A DNA stretch of 64,000 nt from an uncultured Tenacibaculum sp. (GTDB taxonomy: Bacteria; Bacteroidota; Bacteroidia; Flavobacteriales; Flavobacteriaceae): positions 1-64,000 of the forward strand of contig CAKZVD010000032.1 of NCBI GenBank assembly GCA_937922085.1. The letters run 5' to 3'. Each line of letters begins with the position of its first letter. Position 1 is the first letter of the stretch. The position numbers and the translations under genes are program-made. Below are positions 35,942-45,887 of the stretch, one piece after another. The notes beneath the pieces are model-generated. The model made no database searches. It had not been told where the DNA came from and saw only the letters and a program-made list of their open reading frames with translations.

Positions 35942-37183
35942 ATGAAAGCAGAAATAATAACTATAGGAGATGAAATCCTTATAGGTCAAATTGTAGATAC
36001 AAATTCACAATGGATAGGAAAGGAGCTAAATAAAATTGGAGTTTCAGTATACCAAATTACTTCTATTCAAGATGAAGAACAACATATTTTAAATGCTTTA
36101 AAAGAGGCTGAGAATAGAGTAGATATTGTAATAGTAACAGGTGGGTTAGGTCCTACTAATGACGATATTACAAAAAAAACGTTGACGACTTATTTTAAAG
36201 ATCCTGAATTAGTTTCTTATCCAGAGGTTACCGAGCATATAAAAAAACTTTTTGAGCAATTTAGTGTGCCTTATAATCATGAGGCACAAAAAGGACAGGC
36301 AATGTTACCTTCAAAAGCAACACTACTAACGAATCGATTAGGAACTGCTCCTGGAATGTGGTTTTTTGAAAATAATACTGTTTTTGTTTCAATGCCAGGA
36401 GTTCCTTATGAAATGAAAGGATTGATGACTTATGAGATACTACCAAAAATTAAAGAAGAATTTGAACTCCCTTTTATCATTCATAAAACTATACATACCT
36501 ACGGACAAGGAGAAAGTATGGTTGCTTCTAGAATAGAAGAATGGGAAAATAATTTACCAACCTTTATTAAGTTGGCTTATCTTCCTTCTTTTGGTAAAGT
36601 ACGGTTACGACTTTCAGCAAAAGGAACAAATGAAGAACTTCTTAAAGATACATTAGCAATAGAATTAGAGAAGTTAAAGAAATTAATTTCAGATATTATT
36701 TTAGGCTATGATGATGAAAGTATAGATAAACAAGTAGCTAAAGTTTTACAAGCAAAAAAAGAAACATTAGGGGTTGCAGAAAGTTTAACAGGAGGTAAAT
36801 TAGGGGCTACTTTAGTTTCTAATGCAGGAGCATCTTCCTATTTTAAAGGAGGTTTTATTGTATACTCTTCTGAGTTGAAACAAGAGTTGTTAGATGTACC
36901 AAAATCAATTATTGAAAAACATTCTGTTGTTAGTGAGGAGGTTGCACGTATTATGGCTTTGAATACACGTGAAAAATTAAAAACAGATTATGCAATAGCA
37001 GTAACAGGAAATGCAGGACCTACAACAGATGATACAGAAAAAAATGTAGGAGTCGTTTATATAGGTATTGCTTCAAAAGAAAATGTTGAAGTTCACGAAT
37101 TTAATTTTGGGTCGCCAAGAGAAAAAGTAATGAATAGAACTATAAATAAAGCGTTAGAGTTATTGTTGAAAAAGATTATATAA
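35942..37183 (+). CDS. cinA: CinA family protein (nicotinamide-nucleotide amidohydrolase)
   Basis: 413 residues. The N-terminal molybdopterin-binding-like domain (about 1-170) has TIGDEILIGQIVDTNSQWI and VTGGLGPTNDDITK. The C-terminal PncC amidohydrolase domain (about 255-413) has VAESLTGGKLGATLVSNAGASSYFKGG and AVTGNAGPT. It deamidates NMN and, in the N-domain, may act on ADP-ribose, recycling pyridine nucleotides. The middle part is the usual length. It ends 88 bases before rpmB. Confidence 0.94.
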   Translation: MKAEIITIGDEILIGQIVDTNSQWIGKELNKIGVSVYQITSIQDEEQHILNALKEAENRVDIVIVTGGLGPTNDDITKKTLTTYFKDPELVSYPEVTEHIKKLFEQFSVPYNHEAQKGQAMLPSKATLLTNRLGTAPGMWFFENNTVFVSMPGVPYEMKGLMTYEILPKIKEEFELPFIIHKTIHTYGQGESMVASRIEEWENNLPTFIKLAYLPSFGKVRLRLSAKGTNEELLKDTLAIELEKLKKLISDIILGYDDESIDKQVAKVLQAKKETLGVAESLTGGKLGATLVSNAGASSYFKGGFIVYSSELKQELLDVPKSIIEKHSVVSEEVARIMALNTREKLKTDYAIAVTGNAGPTTDDTEKNVGVVYIGIASKENVEVHEFNFGSPREKVMNRTINKALELLLKKII

Positions 37184-37200
37184 AATTAACATTAATATAT

Positions 37201-37233
37201 TTTGTTTTATATAGTTAAAAATTCGTATATTTG
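37201..37233 (+). promoter_or_regulatory. Promoter of the rpmB-rpmG-DUF4295 cluster
   Basis: TTTG (37201-37204), 21-base spacer, TATATTTG (37226-37233) and 38 bases of leader before the rpmB ATG. This is the best full match to the TTTG/TAnnTTTG consensus in the window. Confidence 0.68.
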
Positions 37234-37271
37234 CACCTCGTTTAGAAATAAAACTAAAAACTGTCAAGAAG

Positions 37272-37511
37272 ATGTCTAGAGTTTGTGAATTAACAGGAAA
37301 AAAAGCGATGGTAGGTAATAACGTATCTCACGCTTTAAACAGAACAAAAAGAAAATTCAACGCTAATTTAATGACTAAGCGTTTTTATATACCAGAAGAA
37401 GATAAATGGGTAACTCTTAAAGTATCTGCTTCTGCATTAAAAAATATTAATAAAAAAGGGATCTCTGCTGTTATTAAGGAAGCAAGAGCAAAAGGTTTCT
37501 TAACTAAATAA
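37272..37511 (+). CDS. rpmB: 50S ribosomal protein L28
   Basis: 79 residues: [34 protein letters not shown], typical for L28, with the rest basic and close to the family length. It is the first gene after a strong promoter. The order rpmB-rpmG-DUF4295-ftsY is conserved in Bacteroidetes. Confidence 0.98.
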   Translation: MSRVCELTGKKAMVGNNVSHALNRTKRKFNANLMTKRFYIPEEDKWVTLKVSASALKNINKKGISAVIKEARAKGFLTK

Positions 37512-37538
37512 CTCCTTACCAGATAAAATTTTACACAG

Positions 37539-37721
37539 ATGGCAAAAAGAGGAAACAGAGTTCAAGTAATTTTAGAATGTACTGAGCATAAAGCATCAGG
37601 ACAAGCAGGAACTTCTCGTTACATTACGACAAAGAATAAAAAGAATACTCCAGACAGAATGGAATTGAAGAAATTCAATCCAATCTTAAAGAAGATGACA
37701 GTTCACAAAGAAATTAAATAA
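37539..37721 (+). CDS. rpmG: 50S ribosomal protein L33
   Basis: 60 residues: [42 protein letters not shown]. It has one Cys and lacks the paired CxxC motifs, so it is the zinc-independent form. It lies 27 bases after rpmB and seven bases before the DUF4295 gene. Confidence 0.97.
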   Translation: MAKRGNRVQVILECTEHKASGQAGTSRYITTKNKKNTPDRMELKKFNPILKKMTVHKEIK

Positions 37722-37728
37722 GTAGGAC

Positions 37729-37881
37729 ATGGCAAAGAAATCAGTAGCAACGTTACAAACAGGTTCAAAAAGATTAACCAAAGCTATCAAAATGGTAAAA
37801 TCTCCAAAGAGTGGAGCTTATACATTTGTTGAATCAATTATGGATCCTACACAAGTTAAAGACTTTTTAGCAAAAAAGTAA
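37729..37881 (+). CDS. DUF4295 small basic protein
   Basis: 50 residues: MAKKSVATLQTGSKRLTKAI, then KMVKSPKSGAYTFVESIMDP and TQVKDFLAKK. It is too short to be listed by many ORF finders. The family is restricted to Bacteroidetes and is nearly always found next to rpmG. Basic composition and position suggest a ribosome-associated protein. The terminator follows at once. Confidence 0.93.
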   Translation: MAKKSVATLQTGSKRLTKAIKMVKSPKSGAYTFVESIMDPTQVKDFLAKK

Positions 37882-37902
37882 TTCTTGTATACAGTTTAAA
37901 GA

Positions 37903-37935
37903 AAAGCTACTTTCATATTTGAAAGTAGCTTTTTT
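37903..37935 (+). terminator. Terminator of the rpmB cluster
   Basis: aaagctactttc / gaaagtagcttt with a six-base loop and T-run. It separates the ribosomal genes from ftsY, which must have its own promoter. Confidence 0.8.
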
Positions 37936-38059
37936 TGTTTTTAAAAACGGTATTTTTGACTACAGAAAATTGAATGGAATTAGATTGAATGACAATTTGA
38001 CTGTAATTTAAGTCTGGTACAATTTTTAACGCTTAACCAAATGAATATAACAGTTAACT

Positions 38060-39013
38060 ATGAGTTTTTTAAAAAAAATATTTTCGAAAGAAAAGAAAGA
38101 GACACTCGATAAAGGCTTAGAAAAATCTAAACAAAGCTTTTTTTCTAAATTATCTAAAGCTGTAGCAGGTAAATCTAAAGTTGATGATGATGTTTTAGAC
38201 AATTTAGAAGAAGTATTAGTTTCTTCTGATGTTGGTGTAGATACCACATTAAAAATTATAGATAGAATAGAAGCTAGAGTAGCAAAAGATAAGTATTTAG
38301 GTACAGAAGAGTTAAATCAAATACTTAGAGATGAAATAGCAAGTTTACTTTCTGAAACTAATTTAGGAAATGAAACAGAGTTTACAATACCTAAAGATAA
38401 GAAACCGTATGTTTTAATGGTAGTTGGTGTAAATGGTGTTGGTAAAACAACAACCATAGGAAAACTAGCTTCTCAATTTAAAAAGCAAGGTTTAAAAGTA
38501 GTTTTAGGAGCAGCAGATACATTTAGAGCAGCAGCTATAGATCAATTACAAATATGGGCAGATAGAGTAGAAGTTCCTATTATAAAACAAGAGATGGGAT
38601 CAGATCCTGCTTCTGTAGCTTTTGATACTTTACAATCTGGTGTAAACCAAGGAGCAGATGTTATTATAATAGATACAGCAGGACGTTTACATAATAAAGT
38701 TAATTTAATGAATGAGTTAACTAAAATTAAACGTGTTATGCAAAAAGTGATTGATGATGCTCCTCATGAAGTTTTATTAGTTTTAGATGGATCTACAGGT
38801 CAGAATGCATTTGAACAAGCAAAACATTTCACAAAAGCAACAGAAGTAACTTCTTTAGCGGTAACAAAATTAGATGGTACTGCAAAAGGTGGTGTTGTAA
38901 TTGGTATTTCAGATCAATTTAAAATTCCAGTAAAATATATAGGAGTAGGTGAAGGAATAGATGATTTACAAGTATTTAATAAACATGAATTTGTAGATAG
39001 TTTTTTTAAATAG
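38060..39013 (+). CDS. ftsY: Signal recognition particle receptor FtsY
   Basis: 317 residues. A short basic/acidic A-region (1-40) is followed by the NG domain. The P-loop GVNGVGKT is at 123-130, with GAADTFRAAA, IIDTAGRLHN and TKLDGTAKGGVVIG. It docks ribosome-nascent-chain complexes with SRP at the membrane. The A-domain is short compared with E. coli, as in other Bacteroidetes. Confidence 0.96.
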   Translation: MSFLKKIFSKEKKETLDKGLEKSKQSFFSKLSKAVAGKSKVDDDVLDNLEEVLVSSDVGVDTTLKIIDRIEARVAKDKYLGTEELNQILRDEIASLLSETNLGNETEFTIPKDKKPYVLMVVGVNGVGKTTTIGKLASQFKKQGLKVVLGAADTFRAAAIDQLQIWADRVEVPIIKQEMGSDPASVAFDTLQSGVNQGADVIIIDTAGRLHNKVNLMNELTKIKRVMQKVIDDAPHEVLLVLDGSTGQNAFEQAKHFTKATEVTSLAVTKLDGTAKGGVVIGISDQFKIPVKYIGVGEGIDDLQVFNKHEFVDSFFK

Positions 39014-39041
39014 AAATTTACTAATAATTAAAATATAGTAG

Positions 39042-39070
39042 CTCCTTTCAATTTTGAAAGGAGTTTTTTT
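39042..39070 (+). terminator. Terminator of ftsY
   Basis: ctcctttc / gaaaggag around a six-base loop followed by TTTTTTT. Confidence 0.78.
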
Positions 39071-39071
39071 A

Positions 39072-39989
39072 TTAATAATTATTCGTTTTCCATTTTTTAA
39101 GGAATCCATTAAAGACATATCCAGTTTCCCATTTATTGGAAGAGAAATTTTCTACTTTAACCCAGTGTCCTTTTATTAGATTACCATCATCCATCAATTC
39201 TAAAGTTTCGTTGGTTTTTTCTTGAACAATAACTTGAGATTTAAAAGGAAGGTTATCTATTTTATTTCCTTTAAGGCCTGGTTTGTCACGAACAATTAAA
39301 CCTTTTTTAGCAGTAACAAAATAGCTATTACTAGTTAATTCTATTTTATCAGTTATTTTATCACCATTCCAAAGTAATTTTTCATATCTATTAATAGCAT
39401 TGAGTTCTATATCAGATTCTACATAATTAAACGTTTTTTCAATGGTATAAATCGTGTTTTTTTTACCAAAAGTATAATTGTATTCAGGTTCACCACTTTC
39501 TACTACACTATAGGTAATATTTGGTAGTTGAATATAATTTCCATTATTAGTTTCTAGTATGTACATGTTAGTAATTGAACAACCACATATACATTCTGCT
39601 ATATTTATTGAAATAACCCTTTTTACATTATCTAAATTATGGTTGGTTATTTCCATTATTTCAGCATCATTATCATAAGACTCCACATCCACTTTTATTT
39701 CTGTAATTGTTGTTCCATCTTTATGATTAAGAAAAATAATTCTTTCAGCATTAGAGAAATCGATATTTCTTTTATCTATTTCTGTTACATAAAAATGATT
39801 AGACTTAACGATTTTTTCTTCACTAAATGTATTGTTATTTTTTATGATAGGTATACTCTTTTTTTTCGACTTTTGTACTTCGGAAACCTTAAGAATAGTT
39901 TTAGTATTTGATTTTCCTGTTTCTTTATCCTTTTTACAAGCTGTTGATATTATAAGGAAAAAGATTACGATTAAACTTCTTTCATTCAT
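39072..39989 (-). CDS. Lipoprotein with a C-terminal SH3-like domain
   Basis: 305 residues. The N-terminus MNERSLIVIFFLIISTACKK has a lipobox (Cys18). The middle region (about 70-200) is beta-rich and contains a short Cys pair (IAECICGCS). The C-terminal 90 residues form an SH3-like domain: SYFVTAKKGLIVRDKPGLKGNKIDNLPFKSQVIVQEK, then WVKVEN and GYVFNGFL. Bacterial SH3 domains of this kind bind cell-wall or other ligands. The gene at 43213 has a related SH3 domain (GKWVEIEY, GFAFDNFL). Function unknown. Confidence 0.72.
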   Translation of the reverse strand: MNERSLIVIFFLIISTACKKDKETGKSNTKTILKVSEVQKSKKKSIPIIKNNNTFSEEKIVKSNHFYVTEIDKRNIDFSNAERIIFLNHKDGTTITEIKVDVESYDNDAEIMEITNHNLDNVKRVISINIAECICGCSITNMYILETNNGNYIQLPNITYSVVESGEPEYNYTFGKKNTIYTIEKTFNYVESDIELNAINRYEKLLWNGDKITDKIELTSNSYFVTAKKGLIVRDKPGLKGNKIDNLPFKSQVIVQEKTNETLELMDDGNLIKGHWVKVENFSSNKWETGYVFNGFLKKWKTNNY

Positions 39990-40066
39990 AGCTAAATAAT
40001 TAATGTTTCCAAATGTAGTATATTTAGTTGTTTAAAGTCTTAAAGATCTTAAAATTAGAGTTAGTC

Positions 40067-41698
40067 ATGAAAATATATAGATTAGTATTTGTTCTTCTTT
40101 TTATAATAGGATGTAATGCCAAAGAGAAAATAGAAGTAAAGCATTTTAAAAAATATGATGAAACTTCTGAAATAAAAAAACAAGAAGAGCATGAAAATAC
40201 AAGAATGCAATTTAAAAGTATGCAATCTAAATTTTTAGATATGAATACTGTGTTTAAACCTTTTCAGAAAGAATTATCTAAATTTTCTAAAGAAAAATAT
40301 GAAGCCCTTAAACCATTAATTTTAGAACAAACAATACCTTCGATTCAACAAAAAATTAAAGAAGGGAAATTAAGTTACGAGAAACTTACTGTATTTTATT
40401 TGTATAGAATTAGAAAATATGAAAGCGATAGTACTAAATATTTAAATGCGATTATTAGCTTAAATCCAGAAGTAATAAATGAAGCTAAAAAGAAAGATGA
40501 AGAATTGAAAAATAAAAAAATACCAAACGAATCAGTATTTGGAATGCCTATTTTACTTAAGGATAATATAAACACGGATAATTTACCAACAACAGCAGGT
40601 GCAGTAGCTTTAAAAGAAAATAAAACAGAGAATGCTTTTATAGTAGATAAGCTAAAAGAAAATGGAGCATTAATTTTAGGAAAGGTAAATTTGAGTGAGT
40701 GGGCTTATTACTTTTGTTCAGGCTGTCCGTTGGGGTATAGTGCAATTGGCGGACAAACGTTGAATCCGTATGGAAGAAAAATATTTGAAACCGGTGGTTC
40801 TAGTGCAGGTAGTGGTGTTGCCACTGCGGCTAATTATGCAATTGCTACTATAGGAACCGAAACTGCAGGATCAATAACTTCCCCATCTAGTCAAAATTCT
40901 GTAGTGGGGTTAAAACCTACTATTGGTTTATTAAGTAGATCAGGAATTGTACCTATTTCAAGTACTTTAGATACACCAGGACCAATGACAAAAAACGTAA
41001 TTGATAACTTTATTTTATTTAAAGCCATGTTAGGTTTAGATAAAGAAGATAAAAAATCTACTGCATTTTCAAATATTGAAGAACAACTTACAGCATCTAG
41101 TTTTAAAGGAAGACGATTTGGTGTATTTAAAGGGTTACTAAATGATTCAATTTATAAAAAAATAATTCATTTGTTTAAAGATTTAGGTGAAGTAGTTGAA
41201 TTAAGTCCAAAAGAAGAAGGCCTAGAAGGTTTTCTTACTTTGTTAAATATTGATATGAAGTATGATTTACCAAATTATTTAAAAGGAAAAAAAGTAACTG
41301 TTAAAAATGTTGAAGAAGTAATCATTTTCAATAAAAAAGATTCTTTAAAAAGAGCAGCTTACGGACAACAGTTGTTTGAAGGAATAGTAAATGATTCTAC
41401 AACTATTGAAGAACTTAAAAAAATAAAAGAAAATTTAAAACTATCAGCAGTAGCTTATTTTAAAGCATTTGAAGAAGAAAAACTAGATGTAATTTTATCT
41501 ATAAATAATTACCATTCGGCATATTCAGCAGTTGCGGAATATCCTAATTTAACAATTCCTATGGGATATAAGGAGAATGGGGAGCCAATAAATTTAACAT
41601 TTATAGGAAGACCAAAATCTGAATTTGATTTACTTTCTTTAGGTCTAGCGTATGAAAAATTAACAAAAGTTAGAAAATTACCTAAAGGTTATGAGTAA
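40067..41698 (+). CDS. Amidase-signature lipoprotein
   Basis: The start is taken at 40067, where a lipoprotein signal begins (MKIYRLVFVLLFIIGC); the TTG at 40028 adds 13 residues that spoil it. 543 residues. The Ser-cisSer-Lys triad of the amidase signature family is visible: Lys165 in PILLKDNIN, cis-Ser near 245-246 in GGSSAGSG and nucleophile Ser269 in TETAGSITSP. Relatives hydrolyse amides outside the cytoplasm. GatA is excluded by the lipobox and the lack of gatB/C neighbours. Followed by rimO. Confidence 0.88.
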   Translation: MKIYRLVFVLLFIIGCNAKEKIEVKHFKKYDETSEIKKQEEHENTRMQFKSMQSKFLDMNTVFKPFQKELSKFSKEKYEALKPLILEQTIPSIQQKIKEGKLSYEKLTVFYLYRIRKYESDSTKYLNAIISLNPEVINEAKKKDEELKNKKIPNESVFGMPILLKDNINTDNLPTTAGAVALKENKTENAFIVDKLKENGALILGKVNLSEWAYYFCSGCPLGYSAIGGQTLNPYGRKIFETGGSSAGSGVATAANYAIATIGTETAGSITSPSSQNSVVGLKPTIGLLSRSGIVPISSTLDTPGPMTKNVIDNFILFKAMLGLDKEDKKSTAFSNIEEQLTASSFKGRRFGVFKGLLNDSIYKKIIHLFKDLGEVVELSPKEEGLEGFLTLLNIDMKYDLPNYLKGKKVTVKNVEEVIIFNKKDSLKRAAYGQQLFEGIVNDSTTIEELKKIKENLKLSAVAYFKAFEEEKLDVILSINNYHSAYSAVAEYPNLTIPMGYKENGEPINLTFIGRPKSEFDLLSLGLAYEKLTKVRKLPKGYE

Positions 41699-41715
41699 AA
41701 TTGATGAAATAGAAG

Positions 41716-41723
41716 TATTTTTG
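41716..41723 (+). promoter_or_regulatory. Candidate -7 element of rimO
   Basis: TATTTTTG, 21 bases before the ATG at 41745. The spacing fits a short leader; no -33 TTG at the expected place. Confidence 0.4.
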
Positions 41724-41744
41724 CACACTGATTTCTAATTATAT

Positions 41745-43097
41745 ATGCGTACAAAAACAACAAAGCAAAACAAGATCAACGTAGTAACCTTAGGATGTTC
41801 TAAAAATATTTACGATAGTGAAGTATTAATGGGGCAGTTAAAAGCAAATGGTAAAAACGTTGTACATGAAGATGAAAATGATGATGGAAATATTGTTGTT
41901 ATCAATACTTGTGGATTTATAGGAAAAGCAAAGGAAGAAAGTGTAGATACTATTCTTCATTATGCACAAAGAAAAGAAGCAGGAGAAGTAGATAAGGTAT
42001 TTGTTACAGGTTGTTTAAGTGAACGCTATAAACCAGATTTAGAAAGAGAAATTACAAATGTAGATCAATATTTTGGTACACACGATTTACCTAATTTATT
42101 AAAAGTATTAGAGGCAGATTATAAGCATGAATTAATAGGAGAACGTTTAACTACAACGCCTAAGCATTATGCGTATTTAAAAATTGCTGAAGGTTGTGAT
42201 CGTCCGTGTTCATTTTGTGCAATTCCTTTAATGAGAGGTAAGCATAAATCTACACCTATTGAAAACTTAGTTACTGAGGCTACTAAATTAGCTGAAAATG
42301 GTATAAAGGAGATCATGTTAATTGCACAAGATTTAACCTATTATGGTTTAGATATCTATAAAAAACGTGCGCTGGCTGATTTATTAAAGGCTTTAGTGAA
42401 AATTGATGGCATAGAATGGATTCGTTTACATTATGCTTTTCCTACTGGTTTTCCAATGGATGTATTAGATGTGATGAGAGAAGAGCCTAAGGTTTGTAAT
42501 TACTTAGACATTCCTTTACAGCATATTAATACAGAGATTTTAAAATCGATGAAACGTGGTACAACACATGAAAAAACCACTAATTTGATTCATAAGTTTA
42601 GAGAATATGTTCCTAACATGGCAATTCGAACTACATTAATTGTAGGATATCCTGGAGAAACTGAAGAACATTTTCAAGAGTTAAAAGACTGGGTAGAAGA
42701 AATGCGTTTTGAACGATTAGGAGCTTTTCAATATTCACATGAAGAAAACACTGGGGCTTATGTTTTAGAAGATGATGTACCAGAAGATGTAAAGTTTCGT
42801 CGTGTTAATGAAATCATGGAGGTTCAAGGTCAGATTTCTTGGGAATTAAATCAAGAGAAAATAGGAAAGACATTTCGTTGTTTGTTTGATAGAAAAGATG
42901 GAGAGTTTTATTATGGAAGAACAGAGTTTGATTCGCCAGATGTAGATAATGATGTAGTGGTTAATGCAACAGAACATTATATTAAATTAGGAGAATTTAT
43001 AGATATTGAAATTTTTGATGCAGGTGATTTTGATTTGCAAGGAAAACCTGTAATTAAACAAGAAAAACCAATTCCTTTAAATCAGAGAAAAAAATAA
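41745..43097 (+). CDS. rimO: Ribosomal protein S12 methylthiotransferase
   Basis: 450 residues. An N-terminal MTTase domain with GCSKNIYDSEVLMGQL and NTCGFIGKAKEES precedes the radical-SAM core with AEGCDRPCSFCAIP (CxxxCxxC) and a C-terminal TRAM domain (about 385-440). RimO adds a methylthio group to an Asp of ribosomal protein S12. MiaB is less likely because the SKN and GKA motifs and the context fit RimO. Followed by a strong bidirectional terminator. Confidence 0.95.
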   Translation: MRTKTTKQNKINVVTLGCSKNIYDSEVLMGQLKANGKNVVHEDENDDGNIVVINTCGFIGKAKEESVDTILHYAQRKEAGEVDKVFVTGCLSERYKPDLEREITNVDQYFGTHDLPNLLKVLEADYKHELIGERLTTTPKHYAYLKIAEGCDRPCSFCAIPLMRGKHKSTPIENLVTEATKLAENGIKEIMLIAQDLTYYGLDIYKKRALADLLKALVKIDGIEWIRLHYAFPTGFPMDVLDVMREEPKVCNYLDIPLQHINTEILKSMKRGTTHEKTTNLIHKFREYVPNMAIRTTLIVGYPGETEEHFQELKDWVEEMRFERLGAFQYSHEENTGAYVLEDDVPEDVKFRRVNEIMEVQGQISWELNQEKIGKTFRCLFDRKDGEFYYGRTEFDSPDVDNDVVVNATEHYIKLGEFIDIEIFDAGDFDLQGKPVIKQEKPIPLNQRKK

Positions 43098-43115
43098 TAC
43101 TAAAATATTTTTAAT

Positions 43116-43154
43116 AATAAACCGCACAAGTTTTTAAAACTTGTGCGGTTTATT
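43116..43154. terminator. Bidirectional terminator between rimO and the beta-helix lipoprotein gene
   Basis: aataaaccgcacaagtttt / aaaacttgtgcggtttatt, a perfect 19-bp stem with a one-base loop. Confidence 0.78.
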
Positions 43155-43212
43155 ATTTAGATAATGGATTTAAAATTTTTCAAGGATTCCTTTAATTTAA
43201 CACTATCTTAAA

Positions 43213-45840
43213 TTAATAAGGTTCTTTAATTTCATTATCATTCTCATACCTTATCCTTTGAGATAAGCGTCCATAGTGATAATAATTTTTTGATACTCCA
43301 TGTTTAACAATTTTATTATTTATAATTTTATATTGAGATGATTTCTGTATCAAATTTAATTCACCTCCATAACAATAATTATTGATAAGATCATTGTCAT
43401 CTATATATGATTGGTATTTTATTTTATTTTTATCATCAAATATAAAACTAATGTTCTTTTCAGAGGTATTATATGAGTTATGGTATGTTACTTCAAAATC
43501 ATTTCTATCGGTTTTTAAAGATAATTTACCATATTTAAAAATATCACGATTTATGATGTTTTTGGAAACACTATAAGGTTTACTATTCTTATAATAAACA
43601 TAGCCTAAAAGTTTTCTATTTTGTTTAGAATAATGAATGTGAACAGTATTTTTATATTCGGGTAACTCTAGATCTACAAAACTTCGTATAATTCCATTTT
43701 CATCTTTTATCCAATAAGATTCTATCTCTATTGCTTTTTTTTCATTACCAATGTCATCAAAAAAGGTACTGTTATTAAGATCTATTTTTCCATCAACATA
43801 GGTAATTGTACTTTCTATATTTCCATTAGGATAATAAGATGTGGTTTCTCCGTTTATGTTTTTCGAGTCGTTTCTTTTTTCTCTTAAATTTCCATTAGGA
43901 AAATAATATAAGCAAGGAGAAGTTATGTTGCCGTTATTATAAGTTATTTTGTATTGAGTATGACCATTACTAAAATAATTTTTCCAAACCCCATGTTTCT
44001 TTCCGTTTATGTATACACCCTCATTTATAACTTTATATTTAGCATAAGCTCTTTCATGTATGTTTTTTCCATCTTCATTGGTAGTAATGAGAGTGGCTTT
44101 TTGAGAAACACCTTCTAAAACGCCATTTGAATAATTTAAAAGATACTTATTTCGATTTTCAAATGCCCCTTTTAATTCCCAAATCCCATCTAGTTTACCA
44201 TCAATAATGTTACCTTCTGCTACATATGCATGCTCATTGAAATCTATAGGAAAACCAAAAAAATCAGTTTTATTTTCATGAGAAAAAATATGATGTGGAC
44301 CATATAATAAATGTTTGTTTATTGATATTTCTTTAGTTTCATTATTATAAGTAAGTTCATTTTTAAATCGATTAAACATTACTTGATCATTATTTTTATA
44401 TGTATTGTATTTTGTGAGCACAGTATCAGACGCAGTATTAAAAATATTGTTTTGAGTAAGCTCATCTTCATTTATTTTAATAGCTGTTTTGTTAGTGAAT
44501 TTGTAAAAGTCGATATTATTTGAAATAGTTGTATTAAGAAAATAGATGTTAAAATCCTTGTGATTACTATTTTTTAAAATAAGTTTATTGCCATTAGATA
44601 TGTTGCTGTTTACAGTTGAATTAGAGATTTTTACTTCAAGATATTTTGAATTTGAAAAATCAAAAATATGTTCATTTGTATTATTATTTTCTATGTTAGA
44701 GTTATTTATGTTTAAAGAAGTAAGCCCTTCTGCTTTTTCAGATTCGCTTATGGAGAAAAGCGAATATTCGGTTTTATTATCTTTTATATAACAGTTTAAT
44801 AATTCTATATTTTTGTTATTGATGTTATTATCTTTGTAGATGCTGAAAACTTCATCTAGATTGTTGTTATGGAAATCACACCTTATAAAAGTGGTGTTTG
44901 AAGTGTTATAAAGACTAATCGCATTGATAGAATTTTTATAAAACTCACAATTTAAAAAATAGAAACCCTTACTATTATTAATCTGGCAACCAATAGTTCC
45001 TGATCCATCAAAATGAACATTTTGAAAATTAAAATTATTACAATTATAAAATTTTAGTACTTCTCCACCACATTCCACAGAGCTGGGTATTCTATGAGAA
45101 AAATTTACATTATCAATTATGAAGTTATTACAGTTGTTAAATTTTATAACCTGTGAATCTTCATTATTTACAACAATATTTATCATTCTTTTTTTTCCTC
45201 TTATTTCAAGGTTGTTATAATAAGAAAGAATTAAAGTTTCGTGGTGAAAGCTAAATTTTCCACCTTCATAGCTTTCCCCATCTAAAGATTCATCGATAGG
45301 GTTTTCAGTTATAAATTTAGTAAGGTTTATTTCTTCAGTATCAATCCAAATAACTCTATTAGAAGATAATGCATGAATAAATCCTATTTCATCGGTTACT
45401 GTTACAGTATCTTTTGTTATTTCATTATCATAGCTCTCTTTTTTTAACTGATAATTTAAAAAATTATCAAAAGCAAATCCAGAAATGTAACTTCCGTCTT
45501 CTTGTAAATATTCAATTTCTACCCATTTACCATAATAATTATATTTTTTTGAACTTTGTAAACTTTCAAACTTGTCTGTAAAACGGATAATACCAACTTT
45601 TGTGTTAAAAGGAATTTCAGTAAGTTTTTTACTTTTTACACTATTTTTTTTACGAAGAATTAAACCTGTATTGCTATTTACCTTTGCTTCATATATATAT
45701 GTTTTAGGAATAGCTTTATGAGTAATAACAGTGTCTTGCTGAATACTATTTAAATTTTCATCTGTTGTCGTTTTTTTATTTTCTTTTTTACAACAAACTA
45801 AAATGAATATTAATAATAAAATTATATAAAGTCTTTTCAT
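43213..45840 (-). CDS. Lipoprotein with SH3, right-handed beta-helix and MORN-like repeats
   Basis: 875 residues. Lipobox LVCC (Cys16 or 17). An SH3-like domain spans about 45-130 (GLILRKKNSVKSKKLTEIPFNTKVGIIRF). Regions about 165-410 have short repeated turns (NCNNFIIDNVNFSH, NCNNFNFQNVHFDG, GFYFLNCEFYKNSINAISLYN, NTTFIRCDFHNN), the pattern of a pectate-lyase-like beta-helix. Residues about 545-690 carry MORN-variant units (GVWKNYFSNGHTQYKITYNNG, YYPNGNIESTITY). Probably surface-exposed and ligand-binding; no catalytic site visible. Confidence 0.78.
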   Translation of the reverse strand: MKRLYIILLLIFILVCCKKENKKTTTDENLNSIQQDTVITHKAIPKTYIYEAKVNSNTGLILRKKNSVKSKKLTEIPFNTKVGIIRFTDKFESLQSSKKYNYYGKWVEIEYLQEDGSYISGFAFDNFLNYQLKKESYDNEITKDTVTVTDEIGFIHALSSNRVIWIDTEEINLTKFITENPIDESLDGESYEGGKFSFHHETLILSYYNNLEIRGKKRMINIVVNNEDSQVIKFNNCNNFIIDNVNFSHRIPSSVECGGEVLKFYNCNNFNFQNVHFDGSGTIGCQINNSKGFYFLNCEFYKNSINAISLYNTSNTTFIRCDFHNNNLDEVFSIYKDNNINNKNIELLNCYIKDNKTEYSLFSISESEKAEGLTSLNINNSNIENNNTNEHIFDFSNSKYLEVKISNSTVNSNISNGNKLILKNSNHKDFNIYFLNTTISNNIDFYKFTNKTAIKINEDELTQNNIFNTASDTVLTKYNTYKNNDQVMFNRFKNELTYNNETKEISINKHLLYGPHHIFSHENKTDFFGFPIDFNEHAYVAEGNIIDGKLDGIWELKGAFENRNKYLLNYSNGVLEGVSQKATLITTNEDGKNIHERAYAKYKVINEGVYINGKKHGVWKNYFSNGHTQYKITYNNGNITSPCLYYFPNGNLREKRNDSKNINGETTSYYPNGNIESTITYVDGKIDLNNSTFFDDIGNEKKAIEIESYWIKDENGIIRSFVDLELPEYKNTVHIHYSKQNRKLLGYVYYKNSKPYSVSKNIINRDIFKYGKLSLKTDRNDFEVTYHNSYNTSEKNISFIFDDKNKIKYQSYIDDNDLINNYCYGGELNLIQKSSQYKIINNKIVKHGVSKNYYHYGRLSQRIRYENDNEIKEPY

Positions 45841-45887
45841 TTTATAAACATTAAGGTTGGTTTTATATAATAAAATAATAAGAGAAT

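Noticed and set aside
40067..41698. Amidase as GatA of Glu-tRNA amidotransferase
   Set aside because: It has a lipoprotein signal and no gatB or gatC nearby, so it is exported.
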